A stretch of 64,000 nt of DNA from CAZPKH01 sp964587165. GTDB taxonomy: Bacteria > Bacteroidota > Bacteroidia > Bacteroidales > Muribaculaceae. The notes under the pieces were generated by a model. It did not search any database. It had not been told where the DNA came from and saw only the letters and a program-made list of their open reading frames with translations. Below, in pieces: positions 7,675 to 16,751 of this stretch (its first letter is position 1; every line of letters starts with the position of its first letter). A program made the position numbers and the translations under genes. The stretch spans positions 1-64,000 of the forward strand of contig CAZPKH010000003.1 in assembly GCA_964587165.1 (NCBI GenBank). The letters are read 5' to 3'.

Positions 7675-9816
7675 ATGATTAAAACGATTATCACCCTCAT
7701 CATAACTGCTTTCATTACGGCGATAGAGTGTGCCGCCGCAGCTTCGAGCCAATTCCCGGAGCCACAGTCTGTCTCGGTCAATACGTTTCAGGATGCTGTA
7801 CAAATAAGTTGGTCGAGCCCGGAAAATGGGAATAATCTGCTTGGCTACAATATATATAGAGATGGCACGCGGCTAAACGGCTCAACGGTTGCATCCACAT
7901 CCTACCTTGATTATCAAGTTATAGAATCAACCGTATATTCATACTCCGTGTCGGCCGTTTACTCCGATGGCGAGAGCCGGCCGACCGAAACTGTCGAGAT
8001 AGAAGTGCCGCGACATGGTGCACCTGCCAATGTCGCAGCCGCAATAACACCGGACGGTATCTATATTTCATGGGATGCTCTCCCTCAATATCCGACGAAC
8101 ATCAGCAGAGTAGTTGAGGACTTCAGCCGCTATAACCCCACGACCCAATCTTCGCTCACTGATATGCTTGACGGATGGACAATGTATAATGGCGAGCCGG
8201 GTCGCAATCACCGATACACATACGAATCGGCTTGGGGCATACGCAGCGACAGTGATGGAAATATCTATCTGACAGGCTCATATATCGAAGGGTATACCGC
8301 TCCCCTGAACGACTGGATTATCTCACCCCTGCTCAACACTTCTGCTCAGACTATCACGCTGCGGGCCGCAAAGTCGTATGCACAGTACCCCGAATCGTTT
8401 GTCATTAAATATTCATCCGCGACAAACCGGATGGAGGATTTTTCTGATATTTCCGGGGCCTCCGTAGCAGACAGTGACCTGTCTACCGAATGGCGCGACT
8501 TCACATTCCGGCTTCCTGACGGAGCCAAATATTTTGCTATCGTCTGTACCTCAAAGGAGGGCGACCGCCTCAAGCTCGATGATATTAGCTATATTCCCGC
8601 TTCTTATCCTCAGGGTGCACCCAAGCGGACATTGGGCACTCTGTGCGGATATAATATTTATGTAAACGGCGAGAGGGTTAATCCGGCAATTGTCGCCGAT
8701 ACGCACTACGTGTATGCGCCGGGGCGTGTGGGTGACTTTTCGGTAGGTGTGAGCGGAGTCTACACAACGTATGAAACGTCCCAAGGCCATTCTGCCCCTC
8801 TCACTGTCGACGCTTCGAAAATTGTTCTCCCCGAACTTATGTCCGAAACATTCACCCATCGCGAGGAGTTGGGCAACATCTACCTCTCGTGGGAAGAGCC
8901 TTTGCAGCCCGACGACAGTATGGAAGGGAGCGAAGATTTCGACAGCTATTCTGCCGGAGCCTTTCCCGCGGAAGCATCCGGGTTTACCGCCATCAATAGG
9001 AGCGGCGTAAATCATGTGGAGAATGGAGTAGGATATAATGCCTTTATCATACGCAAAACCGAAGGCGAGACATTCCTGTACACCTCGTGTGCCCCTGCCG
9101 GGATTGATGACTGGCTTATATCGCCCGAGCTTAACGGAGTGCATTCAGTGTCGTTTGATGCTATTGCCGAGTTTCAGTCAGAAGAGCGTGTCGAGCTGTA
9201 CTGCGCCGATAAAGACACGACCGATCCTTCCGATTTCACGCTTGTAAAAACGTTCGTTTTGCCTAAGTATACACCCGGGGCGACATGGATTGATTGCAAA
9301 TCCGAGCTTCCTGAGGGAGCATGTCGCTTTGCCCTGCGCGCTTGCACCCCTACATACGGCAATGGAATACGAATTGATAATATAAAATGGAGCGGCAAGT
9401 CGGATCTCATAATCAGCAACGTGGTCGGCTACACATTATATCACCGCGTTGCCAACCGGGCAAATCTTCAAACCGATAAAAAAGCAGCCCCCGAAGGGTA
9501 TGTGCCGCTCAGCGACAGCGAATACCGCACATGGAATTCCGAGCGCGGCATAGAGGCTCACTATACCACATCAGTGCCGGGCACACATCAGTTTGCCGTA
9601 GCGGCAAAATACCCTTGGGGCGAATCAGAGCCTGCCTATTTTGAAGATCTTGTCGTCACAGGAGTTGAGGCAGTAAGAGCCAATGAAGCAAATGAAAACC
9701 TTGAATCCGAATATTACACCATCGACGGCCGACGTCTGACGATACCGACCCGCGGACAAATCGTAATCGTCCGCACCCCATCCTCCACCCGCAAAATATT
9801 ATGGAGCAAGCCATAA
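7675..9816 (+). CDS. Secreted FN3 / choice-of-anchor J protein with C-terminal sorting-like tail
   Basis: 713 residues from ATG 7675, giving a clean signal peptide; longer ORF starts lie inside the S41 gene. A fibronectin type III domain (about 30-115) is followed by a first choice-of-anchor J (cleaved adhesin-like) domain with DWIISPLLNT, an FN3-like linker, a second such domain with DDWLISPELNG, and another FN3-like segment. The C-terminus (EYYTIDGRRLTIPTRGQ, then IVIVRT) resembles the short beta-strand tails found on many Bacteroidales surface proteins and related to type A sorting domains. Likely a surface or secreted adhesive or carbohydrate-interacting protein. A terminator overlaps its last codons. 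Confidence 0.78.
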   Translation: MIKTIITLIITAFITAIECAAAASSQFPEPQSVSVNTFQDAVQISWSSPENGNNLLGYNIYRDGTRLNGSTVASTSYLDYQVIESTVYSYSVSAVYSDGESRPTETVEIEVPRHGAPANVAAAITPDGIYISWDALPQYPTNISRVVEDFSRYNPTTQSSLTDMLDGWTMYNGEPGRNHRYTYESAWGIRSDSDGNIYLTGSYIEGYTAPLNDWIISPLLNTSAQTITLRAAKSYAQYPESFVIKYSSATNRMEDFSDISGASVADSDLSTEWRDFTFRLPDGAKYFAIVCTSKEGDRLKLDDISYIPASYPQGAPKRTLGTLCGYNIYVNGERVNPAIVADTHYVYAPGRVGDFSVGVSGVYTTYETSQGHSAPLTVDASKIVLPELMSETFTHREELGNIYLSWEEPLQPDDSMEGSEDFDSYSAGAFPAEASGFTAINRSGVNHVENGVGYNAFIIRKTEGETFLYTSCAPAGIDDWLISPELNGVHSVSFDAIAEFQSEERVELYCADKDTTDPSDFTLVKTFVLPKYTPGATWIDCKSELPEGACRFALRACTPTYGNGIRIDNIKWSGKSDLIISNVVGYTLYHRVANRANLQTDKKAAPEGYVPLSDSEYRTWNSERGIEAHYTTSVPGTHQFAVAAKYPWGESEPAYFEDLVVTGVEAVRANEANENLESEYYTIDGRRLTIPTRGQIVIVRTPSSTRKILWSKP

Positions 9817-9843
9817 AAGCCTGCTCCATAAAGATGTTTTTTT
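9800..9843 (+). terminator. Rho-independent terminator ending the parC operon
   Basis: TATGGAGCA (9800-9808) pairs with TGCTCCATA (9822-9830), followed by a T-run to 9843. The left arm lies within the last codons of the preceding gene. It sits just before the convergent smpB stop at 9847. Confidence 0.8.
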
Positions 9844-9846
9844 GAT

Positions 9847-10299
9847 TCAGTGGCGGAAGGCGCGGGCTATGGCGCGCTTGTCGTCGCGCTCTTTGATTGA
9901 TTCGCGCTTGTCGTACTCCTTCTTACCGCGACCTACCCCGATCACGAGCTTTGCCAGACCGCGATCGTTGATAAAGAGCCGTAGCGGAACGATAGTATAC
10001 CCTGCTTCTTTGCCTTTCTTTTCAAGCGTTTCGATCTCGCGGCGCGTCAACAGCAGCTTGCGCTCGCGACGCTCTGCATGATTGTTGTATGTGCCGTAGA
10101 AATACTCGGCTATATACATGTTTTTCACCCATACTTCGCCATTGTTCACATAGCAGAATGTATCTACGAGCGATGCCTTGCCGAGACGTATCGACTTGAT
10201 CTCTGTCCCGGTAAGAACAATCCCGGCCGTAAACGTATCGGTGATGGCGTAGTCGAAAGTCGCACGCCTGTTTTTTATATTTACTTCCTTAAATTTCAT
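9847..10299 (-). CDS. smpB: SsrA-binding protein SmpB
   Basis: 150 residues, normal length. SmpB binds tmRNA and delivers it to stalled ribosomes for trans-translation. Signature segments are IKNRRATFDY, the GIVLTGTEIKSIRLGKAS core and the basic C-terminal tail EYDKRESIKERDDKRAIARA that enters the mRNA channel. The start overlaps the stop of the upstream Yip1-like gene by one base (TGATG), suggesting translational coupling. Confidence 0.95.
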   Translation of the reverse strand: MKFKEVNIKNRRATFDYAITDTFTAGIVLTGTEIKSIRLGKASLVDTFCYVNNGEVWVKNMYIAEYFYGTYNNHAERRERKLLLTRREIETLEKKGKEAGYTIVPLRLFINDRGLAKLVIGVGRGKKEYDKRESIKERDDKRAIARAFRH

Positions 10300-10844
10300 C
10301 AGAGCAGAATGTTAAACAGCCATATAAGCAAATACGGCGGCAATATTACCGAGCAGACGGCGAGCACGACGAAGTACCCTTGCCGCGATGGCTGCACTCC
10401 TACATATTTCGAGCCTTTCCACATCACAAGCCCCACATACACGGGCAGAAACCATGTAACACCAACATCAAAAGGCAAAACCTCCTGTATTAGTATCACA
10501 AGAGCCATAAGAGCCGTTGAGTAGATGATGAACGACGATGTACGCTTATCATTGTAGTCGCCTCCGGTACAATCGGGCAGCAGCAGGGGCATGACAAATC
10601 CGGCGATATAGAACCCGGCCCACAGACTCACCAAGAGGATGACAGCGCGGATAAAAGAAACGACTATCGTCGGACCGCCGGAATAAAACAGGGGCACAAA
10701 AGCACTCGCGGCTGCAATACAGATAAACGGAAACAGCCCTCTACGCAGCAGATCTGACCGCTCTCTACCCTGATGCGAAATATCCTCCCACCCCATGCCC
10801 GGGGAAAGGATCAACTGGAGCAAGCATTTGAGGAAATTAAGCAT
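10299..10844 (-). CDS. Yip1-family integral membrane protein
   Basis: 181 residues from ATG 10844. The longer ORF begins at TTG 10880, which lies upstream of the predicted transcription start and is rejected. An N-terminal SPGMGWEDISHQGRE segment is followed by about five hydrophobic helices, as in Yip1-domain proteins of Bacteroidetes. The function is unknown. It forms a two-gene unit with smpB and is expressed divergently from the DUF5606 gene. Confidence 0.7.
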   Translation of the reverse strand: MLNFLKCLLQLILSPGMGWEDISHQGRERSDLLRRGLFPFICIAAASAFVPLFYSGGPTIVVSFIRAVILLVSLWAGFYIAGFVMPLLLPDCTGGDYNDKRTSSFIIYSTALMALVILIQEVLPFDVGVTWFLPVYVGLVMWKGSKYVGVQPSRQGYFVVLAVCSVILPPYLLIWLFNILL

Positions 10845-10877
10845 CACTAAGGGGTATCTGAGATAATTTGCGTGCCG

Positions 10878-10885
10878 CAAAGTTA
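10878..10885 (-). promoter_or_regulatory. -7 element for the Yip1-smpB operon
   Basis: The minus strand reads TAACTTTG (TAnnTTTG). The predicted start near 10871 leaves a leader of about 27 bases to ATG 10844. Confidence 0.6.
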
Positions 10886-10906
10886 CTTAATTTGCAGGAT
10901 TTTTTG

Positions 10907-10914
10907 TACTTTTG
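10907..10914 (+). promoter_or_regulatory. -7 element for the DUF5606 gene
   Basis: TACTTTTG on the plus strand, back to back with the opposite promoter at 10878-10885. A start near 10921 supports ATG 10945 over the longer ORF beginning at 10912. Confidence 0.6.
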
Positions 10915-10944
10915 CCACTGAAAAACTTATCAAAACCCACAGAA

Positions 10945-11385
10945 ATGTTACGAAAGATTATTTCAATTTCGGGCAAACCCGGTCTTTATAGCCTTGTAAG
11001 TCAAGGCAAAAATATGCTTATCGTTGAGTCGCTTAACGACGGCAAGCGTGTGCCTGTGCACTCACGCGACAAGGTGATATCGCTCGGCGACGTCTCTATG
11101 TATACCGACGACGGCGAGGACACTCCGCTTGCAGGTATCTACGAGAGCATGAAAGAGAAAGCTGATGGAAAGACCATCGACATCAAAGCTCTTGAAGCCG
11201 ATAAAAAGCTCCATGACTTCTTTGCCGAAGTGCTCCCTACATACGACCGCGACCGCGTAAAGACTTCCGATATCAAAAAAGCGATACAGTGGTACAACAT
11301 CCTTATCGGCGCCGGTATCACCGAGTTTGTAGCCCCCGAGAAAGAAGAACCTGAAGCTGAATCCGAAACTGAAAAAGCTGAATAA
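10945..11385 (+). CDS. DUF5606-family protein
   Basis: 146 residues from ATG 10945. The opening MLRKIISISGKPGLYSLVSQ and the following NMLIVESL segment are what I associate with the Bacteroidetes DUF5606 family: a small beta-rich N-terminal domain, a helical middle (LHDFFAEVLPTYDRDRVKTS) and an acidic, probably disordered C-terminus of Glu, Ala and Pro. It is cytosolic, with no signal or membrane segment. The family is conserved, small and of unknown role. It has its own promoter and a strong terminator. Confidence 0.75.
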   Translation: MLRKIISISGKPGLYSLVSQGKNMLIVESLNDGKRVPVHSRDKVISLGDVSMYTDDGEDTPLAGIYESMKEKADGKTIDIKALEADKKLHDFFAEVLPTYDRDRVKTSDIKKAIQWYNILIGAGITEFVAPEKEEPEAESETEKAE

Positions 11386-11399
11386 CAGCTACATCACAT

Positions 11400-11451
11400 C
11401 AACATCCACGAAAGGCTGCCGGAAAATTCCGACAGCCTTTCGTGGATGTTG
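11400..11451. terminator. Bidirectional terminator between DUF5606 gene and rubrerythrin
   Basis: Nineteen-base perfect inverted repeat, 11400-11418 (CAACATCCACGAAAGGCTG) against 11433-11451, with a 14-base loop. It lies between two convergent genes and fits termination of both. Confidence 0.85.
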
Positions 11452-11489
11452 ACGCTTAGAGTGCGCTTATTACGACACTCTTATGCGAA

Positions 11490-12068
11490 TCAGTCGAGAG
11501 CCATGTAGTGCTCGCGGGGATGGTTGCATGCGGGACATGTCTCCGGGGGCTCTGTGCCTTCAAAGATATAACCGCATACGAGGCATTTCCACTTAATAGG
11601 AGTGTCGCGTTTCCATACAGTGCCATCCTGCACCTGCTTGAGATAACGCTCGAAGCGGAGCATGTGGTGTTTCTCCACCTCTGCGATTGCCTCGAAATGA
11701 GCTGCGATGTCGTCGAAACCTTCCTCGCGTGCTATTTCTGCTGCTGCACGATACTGGTCGACACCTTCAGAGCGCTCTTCGTTGGCGGCAGTCGCAAGGT
11801 TTGCTGCTGTATCGCCGATCACGCCTGCATCAGCACTCAGGGGGACCTCTACTGAGCCACCTTCAAGCATTTTAAAGAAAACCTTGCCATGATGCATCTC
11901 GTTTTCTGCTGTCTCACGGAAGATCTCGCCTATCGGGTAGTAATTCTCCTTATCAGCCTGCTGGGCATAATAAGTATATCGAGTGTAAGCGGCCGATTCG
12001 CTGAGGTAGGCCTGTACGATGCACTTTTCAGTGCGTGTTCCACGAATGCTTTTGTTGTCTGTTGCCAT
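11490..12068 (-). CDS. rbr: Rubrerythrin
   Basis: 192 residues, normal length. A ferritin-like four-helix domain carries diiron ligands around Glu24, Glu57 and His60 (ETAENEMHH) and in EVEKHHML (130-137). A C-terminal rubredoxin domain holds CLVCGY (162-167) and CPACNH (178-183), which bind one iron. Rubrerythrin reduces hydrogen peroxide in anaerobes and takes electrons from rubredoxin or NAD(P)H oxidoreductases in the cytosol. It is a single gene. I found no clear TAnnTTTG element directly upstream. Confidence 0.95.
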   Translation of the reverse strand: MATDNKSIRGTRTEKCIVQAYLSESAAYTRYTYYAQQADKENYYPIGEIFRETAENEMHHGKVFFKMLEGGSVEVPLSADAGVIGDTAANLATAANEERSEGVDQYRAAAEIAREEGFDDIAAHFEAIAEVEKHHMLRFERYLKQVQDGTVWKRDTPIKWKCLVCGYIFEGTEPPETCPACNHPREHYMALD

Positions 12069-12212
12069 AACAAATTATTTTATAGTCGAATTTGATTTCT
12101 TTTAGTATCAAAACATCCTACATACATAAATAGTTCATGAGTGCTTTGTGATATTTATCATCAGCAGAAAGCCCCCCGACATCACTGCCGAGGAGCTCCC
12201 TATCTTGCATGA

Positions 12213-14522
12213 TTAAAATCGGGATTTTTCGTTATTTCCTGCGCCGGTGCCGCGGTAGCGGTCGCGAGTGGTATTGAACCGATACTGCACCGTAAACATT
12301 ACAGATCGACCCGGCGAGGAGTTTTTCTGTACTATCTGTACAAAGTTGCTGAAAAGCATCGCATCTCTTTTAGCTGTGTCAAATATATCTTTTGCTTCGA
12401 GTGTAAGTCCGAGCTTATCGTTAAAGAATCCTTTGTAAATCTTTGCATTAAAGTGCCATGGAGTATTCGAAAGCTTCATGTTGTTCTCCCATGTGCGTGT
12501 CATTATCTGTGCGTCGAGGTTCAGCCAGATATCAAAAGGAAGATGCACGGCGTTTTGCCATTGGATCATGAAGCCGGGAGTATTCATCCTCATAGGCTCG
12601 CCCGCAACCGGAAGTGTGAGCCACTGCTTCATCACTCCGGCATTTACACGAGGCTGCCAGATACCCACTTTGAACTGGCCGCCCACGAAAGCCTGCATAT
12701 AATGCCTGTGGTCGAGATTAGCAGTTCGGATAAGTGTTGCCTCACCATCAGCGCCGTAGGGCTCAGTGACATGATATACACCATCTTTATAATATGTGTA
12801 CGAAACCTGCGCGAAATAGTTTCGCCATTGAACCATATATTCCACAGTCTGCATCTTGGTAGGCTTCAGATACGGGTTGCCGGTCTCATATGTCAGGCGG
12901 TTCACATAGGAGACTGTACCGTCGAGCTGATCGTATCCGGGGCGTACCGTTTTACCGGAGTAGTTCAGCCCCATGCGTATGTTGGATATTTGAGTGGAGA
13001 TCTCGAACGACGGGAAGAGATTATTGTAATGTTTACTTTGCTGAGGCTGCAACAGTCCCATTTCGTAATAGCTATAATTGACGTGTTCGTAACGCAGCCC
13101 TACTCCGATATTAAACCGGCCGAGTTGCTGCCCTAACTCGATGAAAGCTGCCATATTGCTTTCGTCGGTACGGTTGTCGGCATCCGTTATCTCGGGAATA
13201 TCAGCTGAAGAAACATTTGTTGAGCGAGTATTGGTGTACTCCTCCCCTATCCGGATCTCTCCTCGCCATATGGGGTACTGTAAAACCAGTTTCTCTGCTA
13301 TCATTCGATTGCGGTTTTTGGATGTGATTGTCACGGTTCTGTCAGCGCCGAGCTCTGCCGCCTCATTATTATATGAGTCCTGGCGGTGTTTGAACGAGAA
13401 GTAATCGGCATTAAAATCAATATCCATTTTCCCTACCGAACCGTTATAATACATATTGGCTGAATGAAGGGGGCCTGCGTGCGACTTATTGTTCATCTCC
13501 GTTGAGATCCGACCTATCATTTCACCGCCTTGGTGCACCTCCGCGGGTGCCACACCGGTCATCCTATGGCGGTTTACGCCGGTACGGTAATATGCCCCGA
13601 CACTATGGTTCTCATTTATAAGCCATGAAAACCCGATCCGCCCGTTCATATCGTTGTAGCGCTCCTTCCAGTCGCTGTGAATCTTTTGAACATATGTAGC
13701 TTTAGGGGTAATCGTTGTCATTTCGTCGGTTTTATCAGTATAGTTATGGCCGTACCACCATCCATAGTTGGCAAACACCTCAAAGCCACCTGTACGATAC
13801 TTCAGATCGACACTGTTGCCGGTACGATAATCGCGTAGAAAACCGTTGTCGGTGCGCAGAGTGCCACTCCAGCCATCGCCTTTGGGAGGCTTTGTGCGAA
13901 TACGTATCACCGACTTTACATTAGCGGCGTAAGCTGCTCCGGGATTGGTAATCACCTCCACGCTCTTTATATCCTGTGAATTGAGCTGTGAGAGCTCCTG
14001 AAGATCGTTCAACTTGCGTCCGTTAATATATATTTCAGGTGCCCCTTTGCCGAATACTTCCACCGTACCGGCATTATCTACCACCATCGGTACACGCGCG
14101 AGCACATCGTTGGCCGTACCGGCAATAGCAAGTGAGCTCCCCGCCACATCGGTCACCAGTGCGTTGCCTTTCAGGGTGGTAGACGGTCGTGTGGCGCTCA
14201 CAACAACTTCGCCAAGTTCTACGGCGGTCGGCGTGAGGTTGATCACACCTAATGAGCCGTCGGCCGGTACGTCTGCTGTGTAATTATCATACCCGAAAAA
14301 GGATATTTTTACCGTGAGAGCGCCGATGGCATCTGTGCGGATAGCAAAAGCTCCCTCAGCGTCGGTAATACCTCCGGTGATGTATGTGGAATCCCGGTAC
14401 AACACCACATTTACAAAGTCGAGAGGAGTGTCGCCTTCGCCTTTCACTGTTCCGGTAATATCCCGGCAGAAAGCCGGCATCATCGCCATAAGGGCGATAA
14501 GGATGGTAAGCAACTGTTTCAT
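12213..14522 (-). CDS. Outer-membrane beta-barrel protein (TonB-receptor-like, OMP_b-brl_3 type)
   Basis: 769 residues. A signal peptide (1-19) precedes a carboxypeptidase-regulatory-like domain (about 20-103, DITGTVKGEGDTPLDFVNVV), a plug-like domain (about 110-210, with VEVFGKGAPEIYINGRKL and SVEVITNPGAAYAANV) and a beta-barrel from about 220 to the end. It matches the outer membrane beta-barrel family common in Bacteroidetes, distinct from SusC, and no SusD partner is nearby. The transported substrate is unknown. The start overlaps the stop of the upstream lipoprotein gene by 4 bases (ATGA), so the two are translationally coupled. Confidence 0.85.
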   Translation of the reverse strand: MKQLLTILIALMAMMPAFCRDITGTVKGEGDTPLDFVNVVLYRDSTYITGGITDAEGAFAIRTDAIGALTVKISFFGYDNYTADVPADGSLGVINLTPTAVELGEVVVSATRPSTTLKGNALVTDVAGSSLAIAGTANDVLARVPMVVDNAGTVEVFGKGAPEIYINGRKLNDLQELSQLNSQDIKSVEVITNPGAAYAANVKSVIRIRTKPPKGDGWSGTLRTDNGFLRDYRTGNSVDLKYRTGGFEVFANYGWWYGHNYTDKTDEMTTITPKATYVQKIHSDWKERYNDMNGRIGFSWLINENHSVGAYYRTGVNRHRMTGVAPAEVHQGGEMIGRISTEMNNKSHAGPLHSANMYYNGSVGKMDIDFNADYFSFKHRQDSYNNEAAELGADRTVTITSKNRNRMIAEKLVLQYPIWRGEIRIGEEYTNTRSTNVSSADIPEITDADNRTDESNMAAFIELGQQLGRFNIGVGLRYEHVNYSYYEMGLLQPQQSKHYNNLFPSFEISTQISNIRMGLNYSGKTVRPGYDQLDGTVSYVNRLTYETGNPYLKPTKMQTVEYMVQWRNYFAQVSYTYYKDGVYHVTEPYGADGEATLIRTANLDHRHYMQAFVGGQFKVGIWQPRVNAGVMKQWLTLPVAGEPMRMNTPGFMIQWQNAVHLPFDIWLNLDAQIMTRTWENNMKLSNTPWHFNAKIYKGFFNDKLGLTLEAKDIFDTAKRDAMLFSNFVQIVQKNSSPGRSVMFTVQYRFNTTRDRYRGTGAGNNEKSRF

Positions 14523-14947
14523 CGTGTATGTTTTTTGAGGTTGATAAGTGCGTCTATCAGGCTACCGTCTATCGGCAAGCCTTGCTCGTTCATTTTTTCC
14601 GATACCTGCTGTTTTGTCTCTTCCAATATCCGGGTATTCAGCTCTTCCCATCTGTATATCTCCGAGCAGTCGGTGTTGGTTGTGACACGTGCATTCCGCT
14701 CAACTTTTTGCCCGGCCGTATCGACTGCATTATATATCACCACAGCCTGAAACTTACTGCCGTCGAGTTCATGTGTGTCGGTCATACCAACATATTCCAC
14801 ACCGGGTATAGAATCAAGATAGAGGAGCACAGATTGTTCGAGATTGCGGTCGCGGAGATCTCCTATTCCGATATTCCACGAACAGGACAAAAAGGCTAAC
14901 ATAACTGTCAGTATCGACAGTGTAACGACTAATTTTTTCTTTTTCAT
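14519..14947 (-). CDS. Small lipoprotein coupled to the outer-membrane barrel
   Basis: 142 residues from ATG 14947. A longer ORF from TTG 14980 is excluded because it would begin upstream of the predicted transcription start. A lipoprotein signal ends with LAFLSC. The mature part has no motif I recognise: a beta-rich segment with GVEYVGMTDTHELDG, then a helical KQQVSEKMNEQG region. Being the first gene of a two-gene operon with the barrel suggests a periplasmic-side partner of it. Confidence 0.7.
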   Translation of the reverse strand: MKKKKLVVTLSILTVMLAFLSCSWNIGIGDLRDRNLEQSVLLYLDSIPGVEYVGMTDTHELDGSKFQAVVIYNAVDTAGQKVERNARVTTNTDCSEIYRWEELNTRILEETKQQVSEKMNEQGLPIDGSLIDALINLKKHTR

Positions 14948-14977
14948 TTTCACATCAGTTTTATTGATTTTCTGATG

Positions 14978-14985
14978 CAAAAGTA
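14978..14985 (-). promoter_or_regulatory. -7 element for the lipoprotein/barrel operon
   Basis: The minus strand reads TACTTTTG (TAnnTTTG). The predicted start near 14971 gives a leader of about 24 bases to ATG 14947. Confidence 0.6.
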
Positions 14986-15029
14986 TGCCTAAACGAATCT
15001 TAGCTCCAAATATTAAAGTCTTAACACAA

Positions 15030-15065
15030 GAAATGCAACCACTTGATAATCAAGGGTTGCATTTC
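15030..15065 (-). terminator. Long hairpin terminator after the TPR-LuxR gene
   Basis: GAAATGCAACC (15030-15040) pairs with GGTTGCATTTC (15055-15065), and an inner CTTGA/TCAAG stem extends it, leaving a 3-base loop. It lies 26 bases beyond the stop of the minus-strand gene ending at 15091. Confidence 0.8.
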
Positions 15066-15090
15066 CAAAGAATCTTAATCTACGGTCGTT

Positions 15091-16749
15091 TTATCTTAAC
15101 GGGCTCTTAAGGTGAGCGACGATGTCCTCTTTCTCAGGCACTCCGAGCTTTTTTCTGATCGACGATTTGCGCACATAAATCGTGGAAGTAGTCTGCGCCG
15201 ATATGACGCTGATCTCTTTGGTAGAGAATCCGGCCATCATAAGAACGATGATCTGCTCCTCTTTCGGCGTAAGAACGTCGCCGTATTGAGTGTGCAATTT
15301 ATCATAGAAGCCGGAATAAAGGTTGTTGATCACTTCAAACAGGTTGTCCCAGTTTACCAGTTCGCCGCGTGTATCGCTGTCGATCGAGGATATTTTGCGG
15401 AGCATCTCACGGTTCTGCTCGGTAGGTGTCTCAGCCACCATCTTAATTATACCGAGCTGCTGCAGCATTGCGCGTCGAAGAGCCGAGGTCGTTTTATCGT
15501 CTGTCGAGTGTACGGCAGGCGCCCACTTAAGCTCGTCGACCATCTTCTGCAACGCCTCGGCTCGCTCCTCGTTTTCAAGCTCGCGCTGGCGGCGTTGTCG
15601 GATTATGAAACCGGCTCCGGCAAGAAGCAGCAGGCTCACAAGGGCAATGACGAGAATTATCACGGTCTTACGCTGGCTTTCTGTTTTTAACGCCAACGCC
15701 CGACTTTGCTGCTCCAGCGCCCCTCGCTCCGACTCCCATTGCGACGCCTCCATACGATTGTAGCGTTCGCGCTGGCGGTTATTGAGCCCGTTGACATGCT
15801 TCAGCCTCATCTTGCCGTTGAGTTTGAAGTCAATCATCGTATGGATAAGATTGCTGTAGCTTTGGAAATATTCCTCGTCGGGGCGCAAAATTGCAGCCAG
15901 ACTGTCGGAAAGAGCTATCTCCTTTGATGCCCGCTGAATATCACCGGTATTCAATGCATTCATAGCCGATTGCATATGTAGAAAATCACGTGCACCGTTC
16001 TCAGGGCCGGCATGCTCATAGATATAATCGATGATGTCGTCGCTCTCGTTGTAACGCCCCATCTCGGCGAGGATCTGCATACGCTCGATCTTCATTTGGA
16101 AATCAAGTTCACCTAAATGCTTCTTTCGAGCATAGTCGATTATCTCATCCACCAGCAGCAAAGCCGAGTCCATCTTCTCCGCATTCTCGTATGCACTCAG
16201 GAGTATATATTTCTCTTCGATCTGTCGCATTGTGTCAGTTTCGAGAGAAATCAACCGCTTTACAACCGGAATGAGCTGCTCGCCCTGATACTCGGAAGCT
16301 CCGAGCAGACCGCGCACACGCAGCGCCTGAGCAACCAGAGAATCCGGCACTGCCGGCAATCCGGCAATAGAGTCGAGCAAAGCACATGCCCCGGGCATAT
16401 CCCCGACCCAGAACTTATACCATGCCAGAGAGATACCTGAACGGATATCTCTCACTATATCTTTGCCGCTATAATAACTGTGAGCCGACCCGATAAGCGA
16501 ATCGGCAATCATCGAACGGTTCTGGCGCATATGCCCCCAGGCTCTCAGATAGTGGTATCTGGCACGAAGAGAATCGACCGTAAGCTCGCTCGGATCTATC
16601 TTGTCCAAAATACCCATCGCACTGTCTTTGTCTGCCGTCATGAGTGCTTCAGCTTCGTCCATTGCCCTATCGAGGCGTGACTCGGAGCGTGAGCATGAAA
16701 AGATACTCAATACCGCCAATGCGATTGCAAAATATAATATTATCCTCAT
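15091..16749 (-). CDS. Membrane-spanning TPR protein with C-terminal LuxR-type HTH
   Basis: 552 residues from ATG 16749, which places a signal or lipoprotein-like leader (LSIFSC, Cys19) at the N-terminus. A helical TPR-like region (about 30-330) is followed by a coiled segment, one transmembrane helix (about 362-384), a cytoplasmic coiled coil, and a LuxR/GerE-type helix-turn-helix (about 492-550, LTPKEEQIIVLMMAGFSTKE). The layout implies a periplasmic sensor domain joined to a cytoplasmic DNA-binding domain, a one-protein transmembrane regulator seen in Bacteroidetes. The signal and targets are unknown. It follows the DUF3089 hydrolase by 2 bases, so the hydrolase or its product may be linked to the signal. 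Confidence 0.75.
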   Translation of the reverse strand: MRIILYFAIALAVLSIFSCSRSESRLDRAMDEAEALMTADKDSAMGILDKIDPSELTVDSLRARYHYLRAWGHMRQNRSMIADSLIGSAHSYYSGKDIVRDIRSGISLAWYKFWVGDMPGACALLDSIAGLPAVPDSLVAQALRVRGLLGASEYQGEQLIPVVKRLISLETDTMRQIEEKYILLSAYENAEKMDSALLLVDEIIDYARKKHLGELDFQMKIERMQILAEMGRYNESDDIIDYIYEHAGPENGARDFLHMQSAMNALNTGDIQRASKEIALSDSLAAILRPDEEYFQSYSNLIHTMIDFKLNGKMRLKHVNGLNNRQRERYNRMEASQWESERGALEQQSRALALKTESQRKTVIILVIALVSLLLLAGAGFIIRQRRQRELENEERAEALQKMVDELKWAPAVHSTDDKTTSALRRAMLQQLGIIKMVAETPTEQNREMLRKISSIDSDTRGELVNWDNLFEVINNLYSGFYDKLHTQYGDVLTPKEEQIIVLMMAGFSTKEISVISAQTTSTIYVRKSSIRKKLGVPEKEDIVAHLKSPLR

Positions 16750-16751
16750 AC

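Noticed and set aside
12453..13136. Plus-strand ORF of 227 codons opposite the outer-membrane barrel
   Set aside because: Antisense shadow; the barrel on the minus strand has signal peptide, plug and barrel.
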